A stretch of DNA of 64,000 nucleotides. It comes from Celeribacter baekdonensis (lineage in GTDB: Bacteria > Pseudomonadota > Alphaproteobacteria > Rhodobacterales > Rhodobacteraceae). The first letter of the stretch is position 1. The number at the start of each line of letters is the position of its first letter. The notes beneath the pieces were generated by a model. That model made no database searches. It worked only from the letters and a program-made list of their open reading frames with translations, and was not told the origin of the DNA. The position numbers were made by a program, and so were the translations under genes. The stretch spans positions 62,001-126,000 of the forward strand of contig NZ_FNBL01000001.1 of NCBI RefSeq assembly GCF_900102315.1, given 5' to 3'. Shown here piece by piece: positions 8,301 to 15,084 of this stretch.

Positions 8301-9341
8301 ATGAACAGCTTTAAACGTCTGTGCGCCTCAACGGCCCTTGCCACGCTTGCGGGCGCGGGTTTTGCGGAAGACTCAGATCTGCTTGTGTTTGATTACTCCG
8401 GTTTTGAAAACGCCGACTTCCACACCAAATATATCGAGAAAAATGGCGACGTGCCGTCGTTTGCCTTCTTTGGCGAGGAAGACGAAGCGCTGCAAAAACT
8501 CGTCTCCGGCTTTAAAGCCGACGTCAGCCATGTCTGCGCCGGCTCGGTGATGAAATGGGTCGAAAGCGGCATTCTGGAAGCTTGGGACACCTCCAAAATC
8601 ACCGATTACGCCAACCTCGACAGCAACCTGTTGGGCGCAGATACGGCGGCGGCGACGTCCTATTTTATCCCGTCCGATTTCGGCTCCACCGCCATCGCCT
8701 ATAACATGGATGAGGTGCCCGCCGAAGATGTCGCCTCGCTTCAGGTGTTCAAAAACCCGAAATACGAAGGCCGCATGACCCTGCCGGACAACGTCGATGA
8801 CGCCTATGCACTCGCCTATCTGGCGACCGGCACGACCAATTGGCAAAACGCCACGGATGAGCAATTCGAAGCCGCCTCTGACTGGCTGCGCGAAGTCCAC
8901 CCGAACCTGCGCACCTATTGGACCGATCCGGGCGAATTGGCTCAGCTTTTGGCCACGGGCGAAGTGTTGGTGGCATGGGCATGGAACGAAACCTACCCGA
9001 CCATGGTCGGAGAAGAGTTCCCGATCGGCTTTCAGCGCCAAGCCACGGAAGGCTCCTCGCTGTGGCTTTGTGGCTATGTGAACCTCAAAGACGCTCCCGG
9101 CGCGGAAGACAAAGCCTATGACTTTATCAACGGCTTCTTGGATGTCGCCAATGCCGCCCCTTTGATGGAGGCGGGTTACGGCACGCCGAACCTCAAAGGT
9201 CTTGCCACTTTGGGTGATCAAACCTTGGTCGATGCTGGCCTTGAGCCGATTGACGCCCCGATTCTGGCCCAATTGCCGATGTCCATTGAGTTGCGCGAAA
9301 AGCAATCCGAGGCCTTTGAGAAAATCAAAGCCGGGTTCTAA
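8301..9341 (+). CDS. Extracellular solute-binding protein, PotD family
   Basis: A 346-aa periplasmic binding protein of the spermidine/putrescine (PotD/PotF) class of ABC transporters. Seen: a signal peptide (NSFKRLCASTALATLAGAGFAE), the first domain strand LLVFDYSGFEN, a central Trp-rich substrate region (VLVAWAWNETYPTM) typical of polyamine-like binding proteins, and a C-terminal hinge. No permease or ATPase gene adjoins it; ssrA follows directly, so it is an orphan here or its partners were lost by rearrangement. It is followed by a strong terminator. The ligand (polyamine or other) is not certain. Confidence 0.82.
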   Translation: MNSFKRLCASTALATLAGAGFAEDSDLLVFDYSGFENADFHTKYIEKNGDVPSFAFFGEEDEALQKLVSGFKADVSHVCAGSVMKWVESGILEAWDTSKITDYANLDSNLLGADTAAATSYFIPSDFGSTAIAYNMDEVPAEDVASLQVFKNPKYEGRMTLPDNVDDAYALAYLATGTTNWQNATDEQFEAASDWLREVHPNLRTYWTDPGELAQLLATGEVLVAWAWNETYPTMVGEEFPIGFQRQATEGSSLWLCGYVNLKDAPGAEDKAYDFINGFLDVANAAPLMEAGYGTPNLKGLATLGDQTLVDAGLEPIDAPILAQLPMSIELREKQSEAFEKIKAGF

Positions 9342-9364
9342 GCCAGTCTCAGCGTCCCCAAAAG

Positions 9365-9396
9365 AAACGCCGCTCCTTTCGGGGCGGCGTTTTGCG
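9365..9396 (+). terminator. Intrinsic terminator after the PotD-like gene
   Basis: A 12-bp stem (AAACGCCGCTCC / GGGGCGGCGTTT, one G-U pair) with a TTTC loop, followed by further T residues. Confidence 0.85.
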
Positions 9397-9444
9397 TTTG
9401 ATCGAGACCATCCCTCTTCTGCCCCTCTTGAACCCAGCCCCGGA

Positions 9445-9813
9445 ACCGCTTAGGTATGAGGTGTTCGGGCAACCGGACTATGGACATAAACGCGCTCGTA
9501 ATACGCGGATCGGACCCGGGGGCGGTACCCGGCGTCTCCACCATATACCCATCGGTTTGGACCTTCATTTGAGGCCTCAGCGATTTGGATCATGGGGACG
9601 AAATAGGATCGACGGACGTCTAAAGGGGTTTGCTTTGTTTCGGTGAGTTACCACCGTTATCGGTACACTAAAGCTAGTTGCAAATGACAACAAAGCTCCG
9701 ATGGCTCTCGCAGCGTAAGCTGTGCGAAATATCGAAACCTAAGCCCTTAGGTTTAGCGACTTAAGGCGGGGTTCGCAGGTACCTGGCAACAGAAACCTGC
9801 ACTTTACTTTTTT
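9445..9813 (+). ncRNA. ssrA: Transfer-messenger RNA, circularly permuted two-piece type
   Basis: The gene is in the alphaproteobacterial permuted order. The acceptor piece comes first: it ends at 9543 with CGTCTCC-A-CCA (9533-9543), preceded by the conserved GGACCCGGGGGCGGTACCCGG stretch forming the T-like arm. After a spacer of about 50 nt, the coding piece begins at 9594 with GGGGACG, which pairs with CGTCTCC (one G-U), followed by the conserved GGATCGACG. The tag frame lies at 9680-9718. The coding piece ends near a GCAGGT...ACCTGC hairpin (9775-9800) and a T-run. Its function is to rescue stalled ribosomes and add a degradation tag. The 5' limit of the acceptor piece (about 9445-9470) is my estimate. 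Confidence 0.93.
9680..9718 (+). other. tmRNA tag reading frame (ANDNKAPMALAA)
   Basis: From resume codon GCA at 9680 the frame reads ANDNKAPMALAA and stops with TAA at 9716-9718. The ANDN start and the LAA end fit alphaproteobacterial tags. The terminal LAA is the ClpX recognition signal, and the ANDN part is where alpha-type SspB would bind. Confidence 0.93.
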
Positions 9814-10374
9814 AACGCTAAGCATATGTTTTATCCCATCTTTCTCTTTACAGTTTTTCAGTGTTTTACAGTTTTATCCTGCTTACGTTCTCTTAAGTCA
9901 CGCAAGACCGCCTGACCGCCCGCTTTCCGGTCTACATAGGGCTGTAGTGTTCGATAATCTCCACCGACATTCCTGCCATGCTGGCAATCTGTTGGCTTTT
10001 TACCCGCACTGCCGAAGGCGGATCACGGCATTTGCCCGCACCCTGAGCAACTCCGCCGCCTGTTGAGCTTTGAGCTCCAACGGATAACGAGTGGCCTCCA
10101 CCTGCATCAGATTTACCTGTTTCCAGTTTCAACTGGATAAGCCGAAATAAATCGAATCAAAAGAAAACGCGTCTTTATGTTCAATGTGTTACATGTCGTT
10201 TCTCCACGCACGTTTGCGTGATTTCGCATGCGTTTCCGTCATTTTTCGTGCCCATGTGGCGACCTGCTTTTGCCGTCAATGCCCGTGGCCGCCTACCTGC
10301 CGAAGGAAGGTGCGTGACAAGCTCCGGGGCACGCAGCGGCGTGGTACCCTGCGGAAGGTACAAAGGAGAACGAT
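9814..10374. other. Gene-poor accessory stretch next to ssrA
   Basis: This stretch of about 560 bp starts AT-rich (9814-9900) and becomes mixed. It contains two short minus-strand fragments that resemble pieces of a mobile-element module (annotated separately) and a small CACGCA-CGTT-TGCGTG hairpin at about 10206-10221. No intact gene is visible before 10375. ssrA is a frequent integration site for genomic islands, which fits degraded DNA here. Confidence 0.5.
9932..10107 (-). pseudogene. Possible relic of a recombinase/excisionase-type gene
   Basis: Two overlapping minus-strand fragments in different frames. At 10000-10107 a 35-aa piece contains LELKAQQAAELLRVRANAV, which resembles the helix-turn-helix of small excisionase/HTH_17 proteins. 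In another frame, ending at the TAG at 9932, the sequence SQQIASMAGMSVEIIEHY resembles the C-terminal end of tyrosine recombinases (AGMSV..IEHY pattern). I infer a frameshifted, decayed gene. The resemblance is from memory of the families and is weak. Confidence 0.3.
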
Positions 10375-10647
10375 ATGTCCAATAATGATCCAAAGAAGAT
10401 GAAGGCCGCGTGGCGCGCATATATCCAAGCGGAAAAAGAGAAGGTGAGCGCATTGGGTACCTATCTCGCCGAGATACAAGGTTACTCGGATATTTCAGGC
10501 GCGAGTGCGGCACATCGCTACATAGCGGAACGTGATGGCGATTCCCTTAACGAAGTTTCGAAACTTCATCCGCTTGAGCTTGCCAATGCCCTTTCGAACG
10601 AAACGGCGCGGCTTCTCGAAAGCTTCCGGGAGTCTTTTGAAGATTAA
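10375..10647 (+). CDS. Hypothetical protein (90 aa), accessory
   Basis: A 90-aa soluble, charged, mostly helical protein with no family I recognise. It has a strong ribosome binding site (AAAGGAGAACGAT before the ATG at 10375), which favours a real gene. No signal peptide, cysteine cluster or membrane segment is present. It lies between ssrA-linked relics and a 9-bp GC-rich hairpin (10675-10699), in a stretch unlike the core genome, so horizontal acquisition is plausible. Confidence 0.6.
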   Translation: MSNNDPKKMKAAWRAYIQAEKEKVSALGTYLAEIQGYSDISGASAAHRYIAERDGDSLNEVSKLHPLELANALSNETARLLESFRESFED

Positions 10648-10674
10648 TGGTACACCCAGCCTGATCAATTGACG

Positions 10675-10699
10675 TGCCCCGGCAATCGTCGCCGGGGCA
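10675..10699 (+). terminator. GC-rich hairpin after the 90-aa gene
   Basis: A perfect 9-bp inverted repeat TGCCCCGGC / GCCGGGGCA with a 7-nt loop, 28 bp after the stop codon. There is no T-run, so termination is only likely, not certain. Confidence 0.45.
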
Positions 10700-10758
10700 T
10701 ATAGCCCGCCACGCCCCGAAGGAGGCCGGGACCGCGCACCGCGCGGCGCTGGACTTGC

Positions 10759-10917
10759 TCAATCGTCGACATCGGAGGTCCCCAGTTTCGCCAGAATGTC
10801 ACGCATCTGCCGGTCGATGGCGGCAACAGCGGCGGCAGTCAGGTGCCCAAGGTCGGTGCGAAGCTGCGAGGGTAAGGTCAAGCGACAAATCCGTCTGGAT
10901 TTAAACCAATCCTTCAC
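10759..10917 (-). pseudogene. Short minus-strand coding relic (52 codons)
   Basis: A GTG-started frame of 52 residues with coding-like composition: DWFKSRR at the start, then an amphipathic helix, and ending KLGTSDVDD. It lacks a good ribosome site and I do not recognise it. It could be the C-terminal remnant of a larger gene or a small orphan protein. Confidence 0.3.
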
Positions 10918-10967
10918 GGGTTTTCACCCATACTCTGCATAGGTCATGGACAGAGGCGGATGAGGGA

Positions 10968-11393
10968 ATGAATGGTGTTGAGCTGCTGAAAGCATGGTAT
11001 GAACGGGTTTGGGTTCAGGGCGATTTATCCGCGATTGATGACTATTTCGACATCTCAGGTGCCGCCTCCGGTTTGATGAGCGATCTCGCCACCGAGCTTG
11101 AGGATTTTCGCGTTCTCGTCCCCGCCGTACGACAGGCGTTGCGCGATCTGTCCTGTGAGATTCTCGATTCGATGGAACAGGGCGATCAGGCCTGGGTCCG
11201 AATGCGCCTGAACGCAAAACGCGCCATGGATATGACACCGGTCTCCATTGCGGGTCAGGTGATGATCCGCACCAAGGATGGCAAAATCTGCGAAGCCTAT
11301 AACAACTTTGATTTTGTCAGCTATTTTGAACAAATGGGTCACCTTCCGCCCAACACAGTCGCGCTCTGTCTTGCGGGTGAAACTTTAGGCTGA
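10968..11393 (+). CDS. SnoaL-like / NTF2-fold protein
   Basis: A 141-aa protein with the cone-shaped NTF2-like fold of the SnoaL family (ester cyclases, polyketide cyclases and many uncharacterised proteins). Seen: the N-terminal LLKAWYERVWVQGDLSAIDDYF helix pair, central strands with AWVRMRLNAKR, and a C-terminal DGKICEAYNNFDFVSYFEQMG strand/helix typical of the family. The ATG at 10968 follows a GAGGGA. It is a single gene and the reaction is not predictable. Confidence 0.75.
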   Translation: MNGVELLKAWYERVWVQGDLSAIDDYFDISGAASGLMSDLATELEDFRVLVPAVRQALRDLSCEILDSMEQGDQAWVRMRLNAKRAMDMTPVSIAGQVMIRTKDGKICEAYNNFDFVSYFEQMGHLPPNTVALCLAGETLG

Positions 11394-11443
11394 GCTTGGA
11401 CTGCACAATGAGCAAAATACGATTTTTCTTGCTTTGCGCAAAA

Positions 11444-11453
11444 TTTGATCAAA
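11444..11453. promoter_or_regulatory. TTTGATCAAA palindrome upstream of the phytochelatin-synthase-like gene
   Basis: A perfect 10-bp palindrome 114 bp before the ATG at 11567, sharing its core with the 16-bp palindrome at 8175-8190. It may be an operator of a common regulator. Confidence 0.3.
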
Positions 11454-11566
11454 AGTGACGAGGCCGGGCCCTTTGCCTGCCCCAAAAGCAATGCCAAACG
11501 CGCCCTCTGTATCAGGCGCATCCGGGGTAGATCATCGCCTGTCCGGCGTCTTTCCATAGGTGATCC

Positions 11567-12319
11567 ATGACCAAATTCCTTGCTCTTCCTCTGGCTCTCG
11601 CAACGCTCGCGTCCCTGCCCCTGAGCGCACAAGACGCGCCACTGCCGAAACTCGGGCCAAACGCGACCCCCGTCACGCAGGCCACGGACTATCTGCGCCA
11701 AACGCCCGCGCCTGATTACTGGGCCTTCGCGCCCTATGTAAAAATGCAATTCACCACCTCCGCCTGCTCGGTCGCCGCCGTCACCGGGGCTGTCAACGGC
11801 TTGTCCGGCCTGCCCGCCAATGCCGAAGACACGGTGATGACCCAACCTGACCTGTTGGACCGCGTCGGCGATGCCCATTGGTCGGAGATTTCCGCCGAGG
11901 GCGGCGATGGCGTGACCTTTGCCGAGCTTGAAACCTATGCCGGAAAGGCGCTTGTCGCGGCGGGTCTCGACAGCTACGCGGTCAGTTCCTTTAAACCCAC
12001 CGATGCCTCAGAGGCCACGCGCGCCACCGTGCGTGAGTGGTTGACGCTCAACGAACAAAGCGCCGAAGACGCGATGATGATCTATTTCAACCAAGGCGTC
12101 GTCACCGGCGATTGGGACGGCCCGCATGTTTCCGTGATCGGCGCCTATGATGCCGCCAAGGACGCGGTGTTGATCTTAGAGGTCGATCAGGAATGGTACA
12201 TCCCCTATTGGACCTCGGTGCCGGTCTTGGTTGAGGCGATGTTGAAACCGACTTCGGCGGAGCATGGCGTGCTTGAGGGCGAAACCGGCGGTTTGGTGCG
12301 TCTGGCACTGGCAAATTGA
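11567..12319 (+). CDS. Exported phytochelatin synthase-like cysteine peptidase
   Basis: A 250-aa protein with a signal peptide (about 1-21) and a papain-like fold of the phytochelatin synthase family. Prokaryotic members mainly act as glutathione gamma-Glu-Cys peptidases rather than synthesising phytochelatin. Seen: Cys67 in TTSACSVAAV at the nucleophile position and His187 in DGPHVSVIGAYD. At the place of the third triad residue the sequence reads LILEVDQEW, so the usual Asp position holds Glu205, with Asp207 nearby. It is shorter than plant enzymes and has only the N-terminal catalytic domain. The neighbouring chromate transporter suggests a metal or thiol stress context, but that is inference. 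Confidence 0.78.
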   Translation: MTKFLALPLALATLASLPLSAQDAPLPKLGPNATPVTQATDYLRQTPAPDYWAFAPYVKMQFTTSACSVAAVTGAVNGLSGLPANAEDTVMTQPDLLDRVGDAHWSEISAEGGDGVTFAELETYAGKALVAAGLDSYAVSSFKPTDASEATRATVREWLTLNEQSAEDAMMIYFNQGVVTGDWDGPHVSVIGAYDAAKDAVLILEVDQEWYIPYWTSVPVLVEAMLKPTSAEHGVLEGETGGLVRLALAN

Positions 12320-12400
12320 GCCTCTAACCCTTGACCCAAACGCAGGGGCGTTTACCAAAGGCGTGCCGGACATGACGCCCGGACTAACGCGAGCGCCCAA

Positions 12401-13687
12401 ATGACGCCCCTGCCACAGATTGCCAGTCCCACAACACCCCTGCCCGACTTTCTCAAAGCCTTTGCCCGCATCGGGCTTTTGTCCTTTGGCGGCCCGGCGG
12501 CGCAGATTGCGGTGATGCACCGCGAAGTGGTCGAGAGCCGCGGCTGGATGGACGAGGACGGGTTTCTCTCCGCGCTGTCCTTTTGCATGATGTTGCCCGG
12601 CCCCGAAGCGATGCAGCTTGCCACCTATTGTGGCTGGCGCTTGCGCGGTGTGCCCGGCGGCGTCATCGCGGGGCTGTTTTTCGTCCTCCCCGGCGCATTG
12701 GTCATGTTGGTTTTGGCCGCGCTTTACGCCCATTTCGGCCACCTGCCCCTTTCTGAGGCGCTGTTTTTAGGCGTCAAAGCCACAGTGACCCTGATCGTGC
12801 TGCAAGCCCTGTTCCGCTTGGGTAAAAAGGCCTTGGGGCGGGGGGATCGCTGGGCTTTGGCGGTGATCTCTTTCGTGCTCATCACCGGGTTTGCCGTCCC
12901 GTTCCCGGTGATCGTTGTGGCCGCCGCGCTTTACGGTGGCATCACCGCAACCCCGACACAGGCCCAAAAACTGGCTCAAAAACGGGCCGTTCCCAAAGCC
13001 CACCACCTGCCCCGCACGCTCGCGATTTGGGGCGCGCTGTGGGCCGCGCCTTTGTTGGTCCTTTGGGCCACGGGCCAAGAGCGGCTTTTGGCGATCGGGC
13101 TGTTTTTCTCCCGCCTCGCGGTGGTGACCTTTGGCGGGGCTTACGCGGTTTTGGCCTATATGAGCCAAGAGGTGGTCAACAACCAAGGCTGGCTTACGCC
13201 CGAGGCCATGCTCGACGGCTTGGGTCTGGCTGAAACCACGCCGGGGCCGCTGATTTTGGTCACGGAGTTCGTCGGCTATATGGCGGCGACACCTTTGGGC
13301 CTTTGGGGCGGCGTGATCGGTGCGGCTTTGACGCTATGGGTCACCTTTGTGCCTTGTTTTCTCTGGATTTTCGCCGGAGCCCCTTACATCGACTGGATCA
13401 GCACCCGCCCGCGGCTCTCAAATGCGCTCAAGGCGATCACCGCCGCCGTGGTGGGCGTCATCGCCTCGCTGTCTTGGTGGTTCACCCTGCATGTGCTCTT
13501 TGCCCAAACCGCGCGGCTGACTCTGGGGCCTTTGCGCCTTGATTTGCCGATGCTCCAGAGCCTTGATCTCAGGGCCCTTGCCCTCATGATGCTGGCGGGC
13601 GGGTTGCTCTTTGGGCTTAAACGCGGATTGATGACCGTGCTGGCTCTCGTGGCGCTTGCGGGCCTCGCGTTTCATATTGTCCTTTGA
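12401..13687 (+). CDS. chrA: Chromate transporter, long-chain CHR family
   Basis: A 428-aa inner-membrane protein of the CHR superfamily, which exports chromate by proton antiport in studied members. It has the duplicated two-domain layout. The first copy shows FARIGLLSFGGPAAQIAVMHREVVE and MLPGPEAMQLATYCGWRLRG; the second shows FSRLAVVTFGGAYAVLAYMSQEVV and LAETTPGPLILVTEFVGY. Ten or more hydrophobic segments are present. The start at 12401 follows AACGCGAGCGCCCAA, which is not a strong ribosome site; no better start is seen nearby. Whether it moves chromate or another oxyanion cannot be read from the sequence. Confidence 0.88.
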   Translation: MTPLPQIASPTTPLPDFLKAFARIGLLSFGGPAAQIAVMHREVVESRGWMDEDGFLSALSFCMMLPGPEAMQLATYCGWRLRGVPGGVIAGLFFVLPGALVMLVLAALYAHFGHLPLSEALFLGVKATVTLIVLQALFRLGKKALGRGDRWALAVISFVLITGFAVPFPVIVVAAALYGGITATPTQAQKLAQKRAVPKAHHLPRTLAIWGALWAAPLLVLWATGQERLLAIGLFFSRLAVVTFGGAYAVLAYMSQEVVNNQGWLTPEAMLDGLGLAETTPGPLILVTEFVGYMAATPLGLWGGVIGAALTLWVTFVPCFLWIFAGAPYIDWISTRPRLSNALKAITAAVVGVIASLSWWFTLHVLFAQTARLTLGPLRLDLPMLQSLDLRALALMMLAGGLLFGLKRGLMTVLALVALAGLAFHIVL

Positions 13688-13753
13688 TGACCTCTTTCCT
13701 TAGCCGCAGAATCTCGTATGCTGCACCACAGGAGACACAGAAAGGATGCACAG

Positions 13754-14257
13754 ATGGCCAAAACCATCGACTACGGGAACCTCATGCATGACGCGATGCG
13801 TGGTCTGATCCGTAAGGTGCTGGACGGCGTGGCGAAAGACGGCCTGCCGGGGGATCATCATTTCTTTATCACCTTCGACACCATGCACCCGGATGTGGAA
13901 CTGGCCGATTGGCTCTCGGATCGCTATCCCGAGGAAATGACCATCGTCATTCAGCATTGGTTCGACAATCTCGAAGTCACTGATGATGGCGTGGCGATCA
14001 CGCTGAATTTCGGCGACAGCCCGGAGCCTTTGTACATCCCCTATGACGCGATCCGCACCTTTGTCGACCCGTCGGTGGAATTCGGTCTGCGCTTTGAGAC
14101 CCAGGATTACGACGTCGAAGAGATGGACGGCGACGAGATTCCCCATGACGCCGAAGTCAAAAGTTTCGAGCGCAAGGATGAGACCGACACATCCGGCACC
14201 GCAACGGACGGGCCGAAAGAGGCGGAAATCGTCTCGCTCGACAAGTTTCGCAAATGA
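13754..14257 (+). CDS. sspB: SspB, alpha-type ClpXP adaptor for ssrA-tagged proteins
   Basis: A 167-aa protein of the alphaproteobacterial SspB family. The adaptor binds the ANDN part of the tmRNA tag and delivers tagged proteins to ClpXP. Seen: an N-terminal dimerising helix (YGNLMHDAMRGLIRKVLDGVAKDG), a beta fold with HHFFITFDTMHPDVELADWLSDRYPEEMTIVIQHWFDNL, a variable acidic/Thr-rich linker (about 125-155), and a C-terminal EIVSLDKFRK, which matches the ClpX-tethering motif. The ATG at 13754 is chosen because the upstream in-frame extension is basic and not family-like. The ssrA gene with a matching tag lies about 4 kb upstream. Confidence 0.9.
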   Translation: MAKTIDYGNLMHDAMRGLIRKVLDGVAKDGLPGDHHFFITFDTMHPDVELADWLSDRYPEEMTIVIQHWFDNLEVTDDGVAITLNFGDSPEPLYIPYDAIRTFVDPSVEFGLRFETQDYDVEEMDGDEIPHDAEVKSFERKDETDTSGTATDGPKEAEIVSLDKFRK

Positions 14258-14393
14258 GGGAGGGGCTGCGTGGCCCCTTTTTAACAGCCGCGAAACAGCT
14301 TCGTGAATTTTACGTAACGCGATCCGCTCCCCCCTTGTCAGATTACGCGGCGATGGGCACTTCTGTCTCAGCATCACGCCAGAGGAGAGCCAC

Positions 14394-14951
14394 ATGCCAC
14401 GCGATTTTGCTGTTTTCCTTGGAGAGATGATCCGCAACCCCGACGATGTGCGCGCGATTGCGCCCTCCTCCTCGGCGATGGCGCGGGTCATGGCGGCGGG
14501 GCTTGAAGACATTGACGGGCCTATCGTGGAAATTGGACCGGGCACCGGCGTGTTCACCCGCGCGATTTTGGAACGCGGCGTGGCGCCCGAGCGGCTCACC
14601 CTGTTTGAACTGAACGCCCGGTTTTGTGACGATCTGCGCAGCAAATTCCCCGGCGTTCAGGTGCTCAACCGCTCCGCCACCGAAATCCATCACGTCCTGC
14701 CCCCCCATGTCGGCGCGGTTTTGTCCGGCGTGCCGTTGCTCAACCGCCCCACGTTGCAAGACGGCATCCTCGCCTCGGTCTTCGCCTCCCTGCGTCCGGG
14801 CGGCATCTTTACCCAATTCACCTATGCGTTCAGTTCGCCGATTGAACCGGACATGCAGCGTCAGCACGGCATCATGGCGCGCAAAAAGGGCACGATCTGG
14901 GCCAATCTGCCGCCCGCGCGGGTGTTTGAATACACGCGTCAGCCGATTTAG
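14394..14951 (+). CDS. PmtA-like class I SAM-dependent methyltransferase
   Basis: A 185-aa SAM methyltransferase resembling the Rhodobacter-type phosphatidylethanolamine N-methyltransferase PmtA (and the related rRNA dimethylase fold). Seen: a PSSSAMARVMA segment (about 25-35) that in PmtA-like proteins precedes the SAM site, motif I VEIGPGTGVFTRAIL (about 45-59), an acidic FELNARF (about 70-76) and a C-terminal LPPARVFEY. It would act at the inner face of the membrane, making phosphatidylcholine precursors. The assignment to PmtA rather than another lipid methyltransferase is likely but not proven. It is a single gene upstream of fumC. Confidence 0.75.
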   Translation: MPRDFAVFLGEMIRNPDDVRAIAPSSSAMARVMAAGLEDIDGPIVEIGPGTGVFTRAILERGVAPERLTLFELNARFCDDLRSKFPGVQVLNRSATEIHHVLPPHVGAVLSGVPLLNRPTLQDGILASVFASLRPGGIFTQFTYAFSSPIEPDMQRQHGIMARKKGTIWANLPPARVFEYTRQPI

Positions 14952-14997
14952 ACCTGCAGGCGGCCAAACCCGGCGATCTTTTAGCGCTATCAGGGGG

Positions 14998-15019
14998 ATG
15001 TATGCGTCCGTATACATTG
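14998..15019. promoter_or_regulatory. Inverted repeat upstream of fumC
   Basis: ATGTAT and ATACAT flank an 8-nt centre, about 65 bp before the fumC start. It is a possible operator; no known regulator site is recognised. Confidence 0.25.
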
Positions 15020-15084
15020 CATGAGCCCCCCCGAGCGCGTATAGCCGAGGCAATATTTGGCATCGCACCAAGGGAGATCCCCCC

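Noticed and set aside
9957-9967. TCTCCACCGA as a second copy of the tmRNA 3' end marking an attachment site
   Set aside because: Only about eight bases match (CTCCACC with one neighbour), which is expected by chance in this DNA.
10181-10513. 110-codon minus-strand frame before and across the 90-aa gene
   Set aside because: It covers the ribosome site and start of a better-supported plus-strand gene and has an odd composition.
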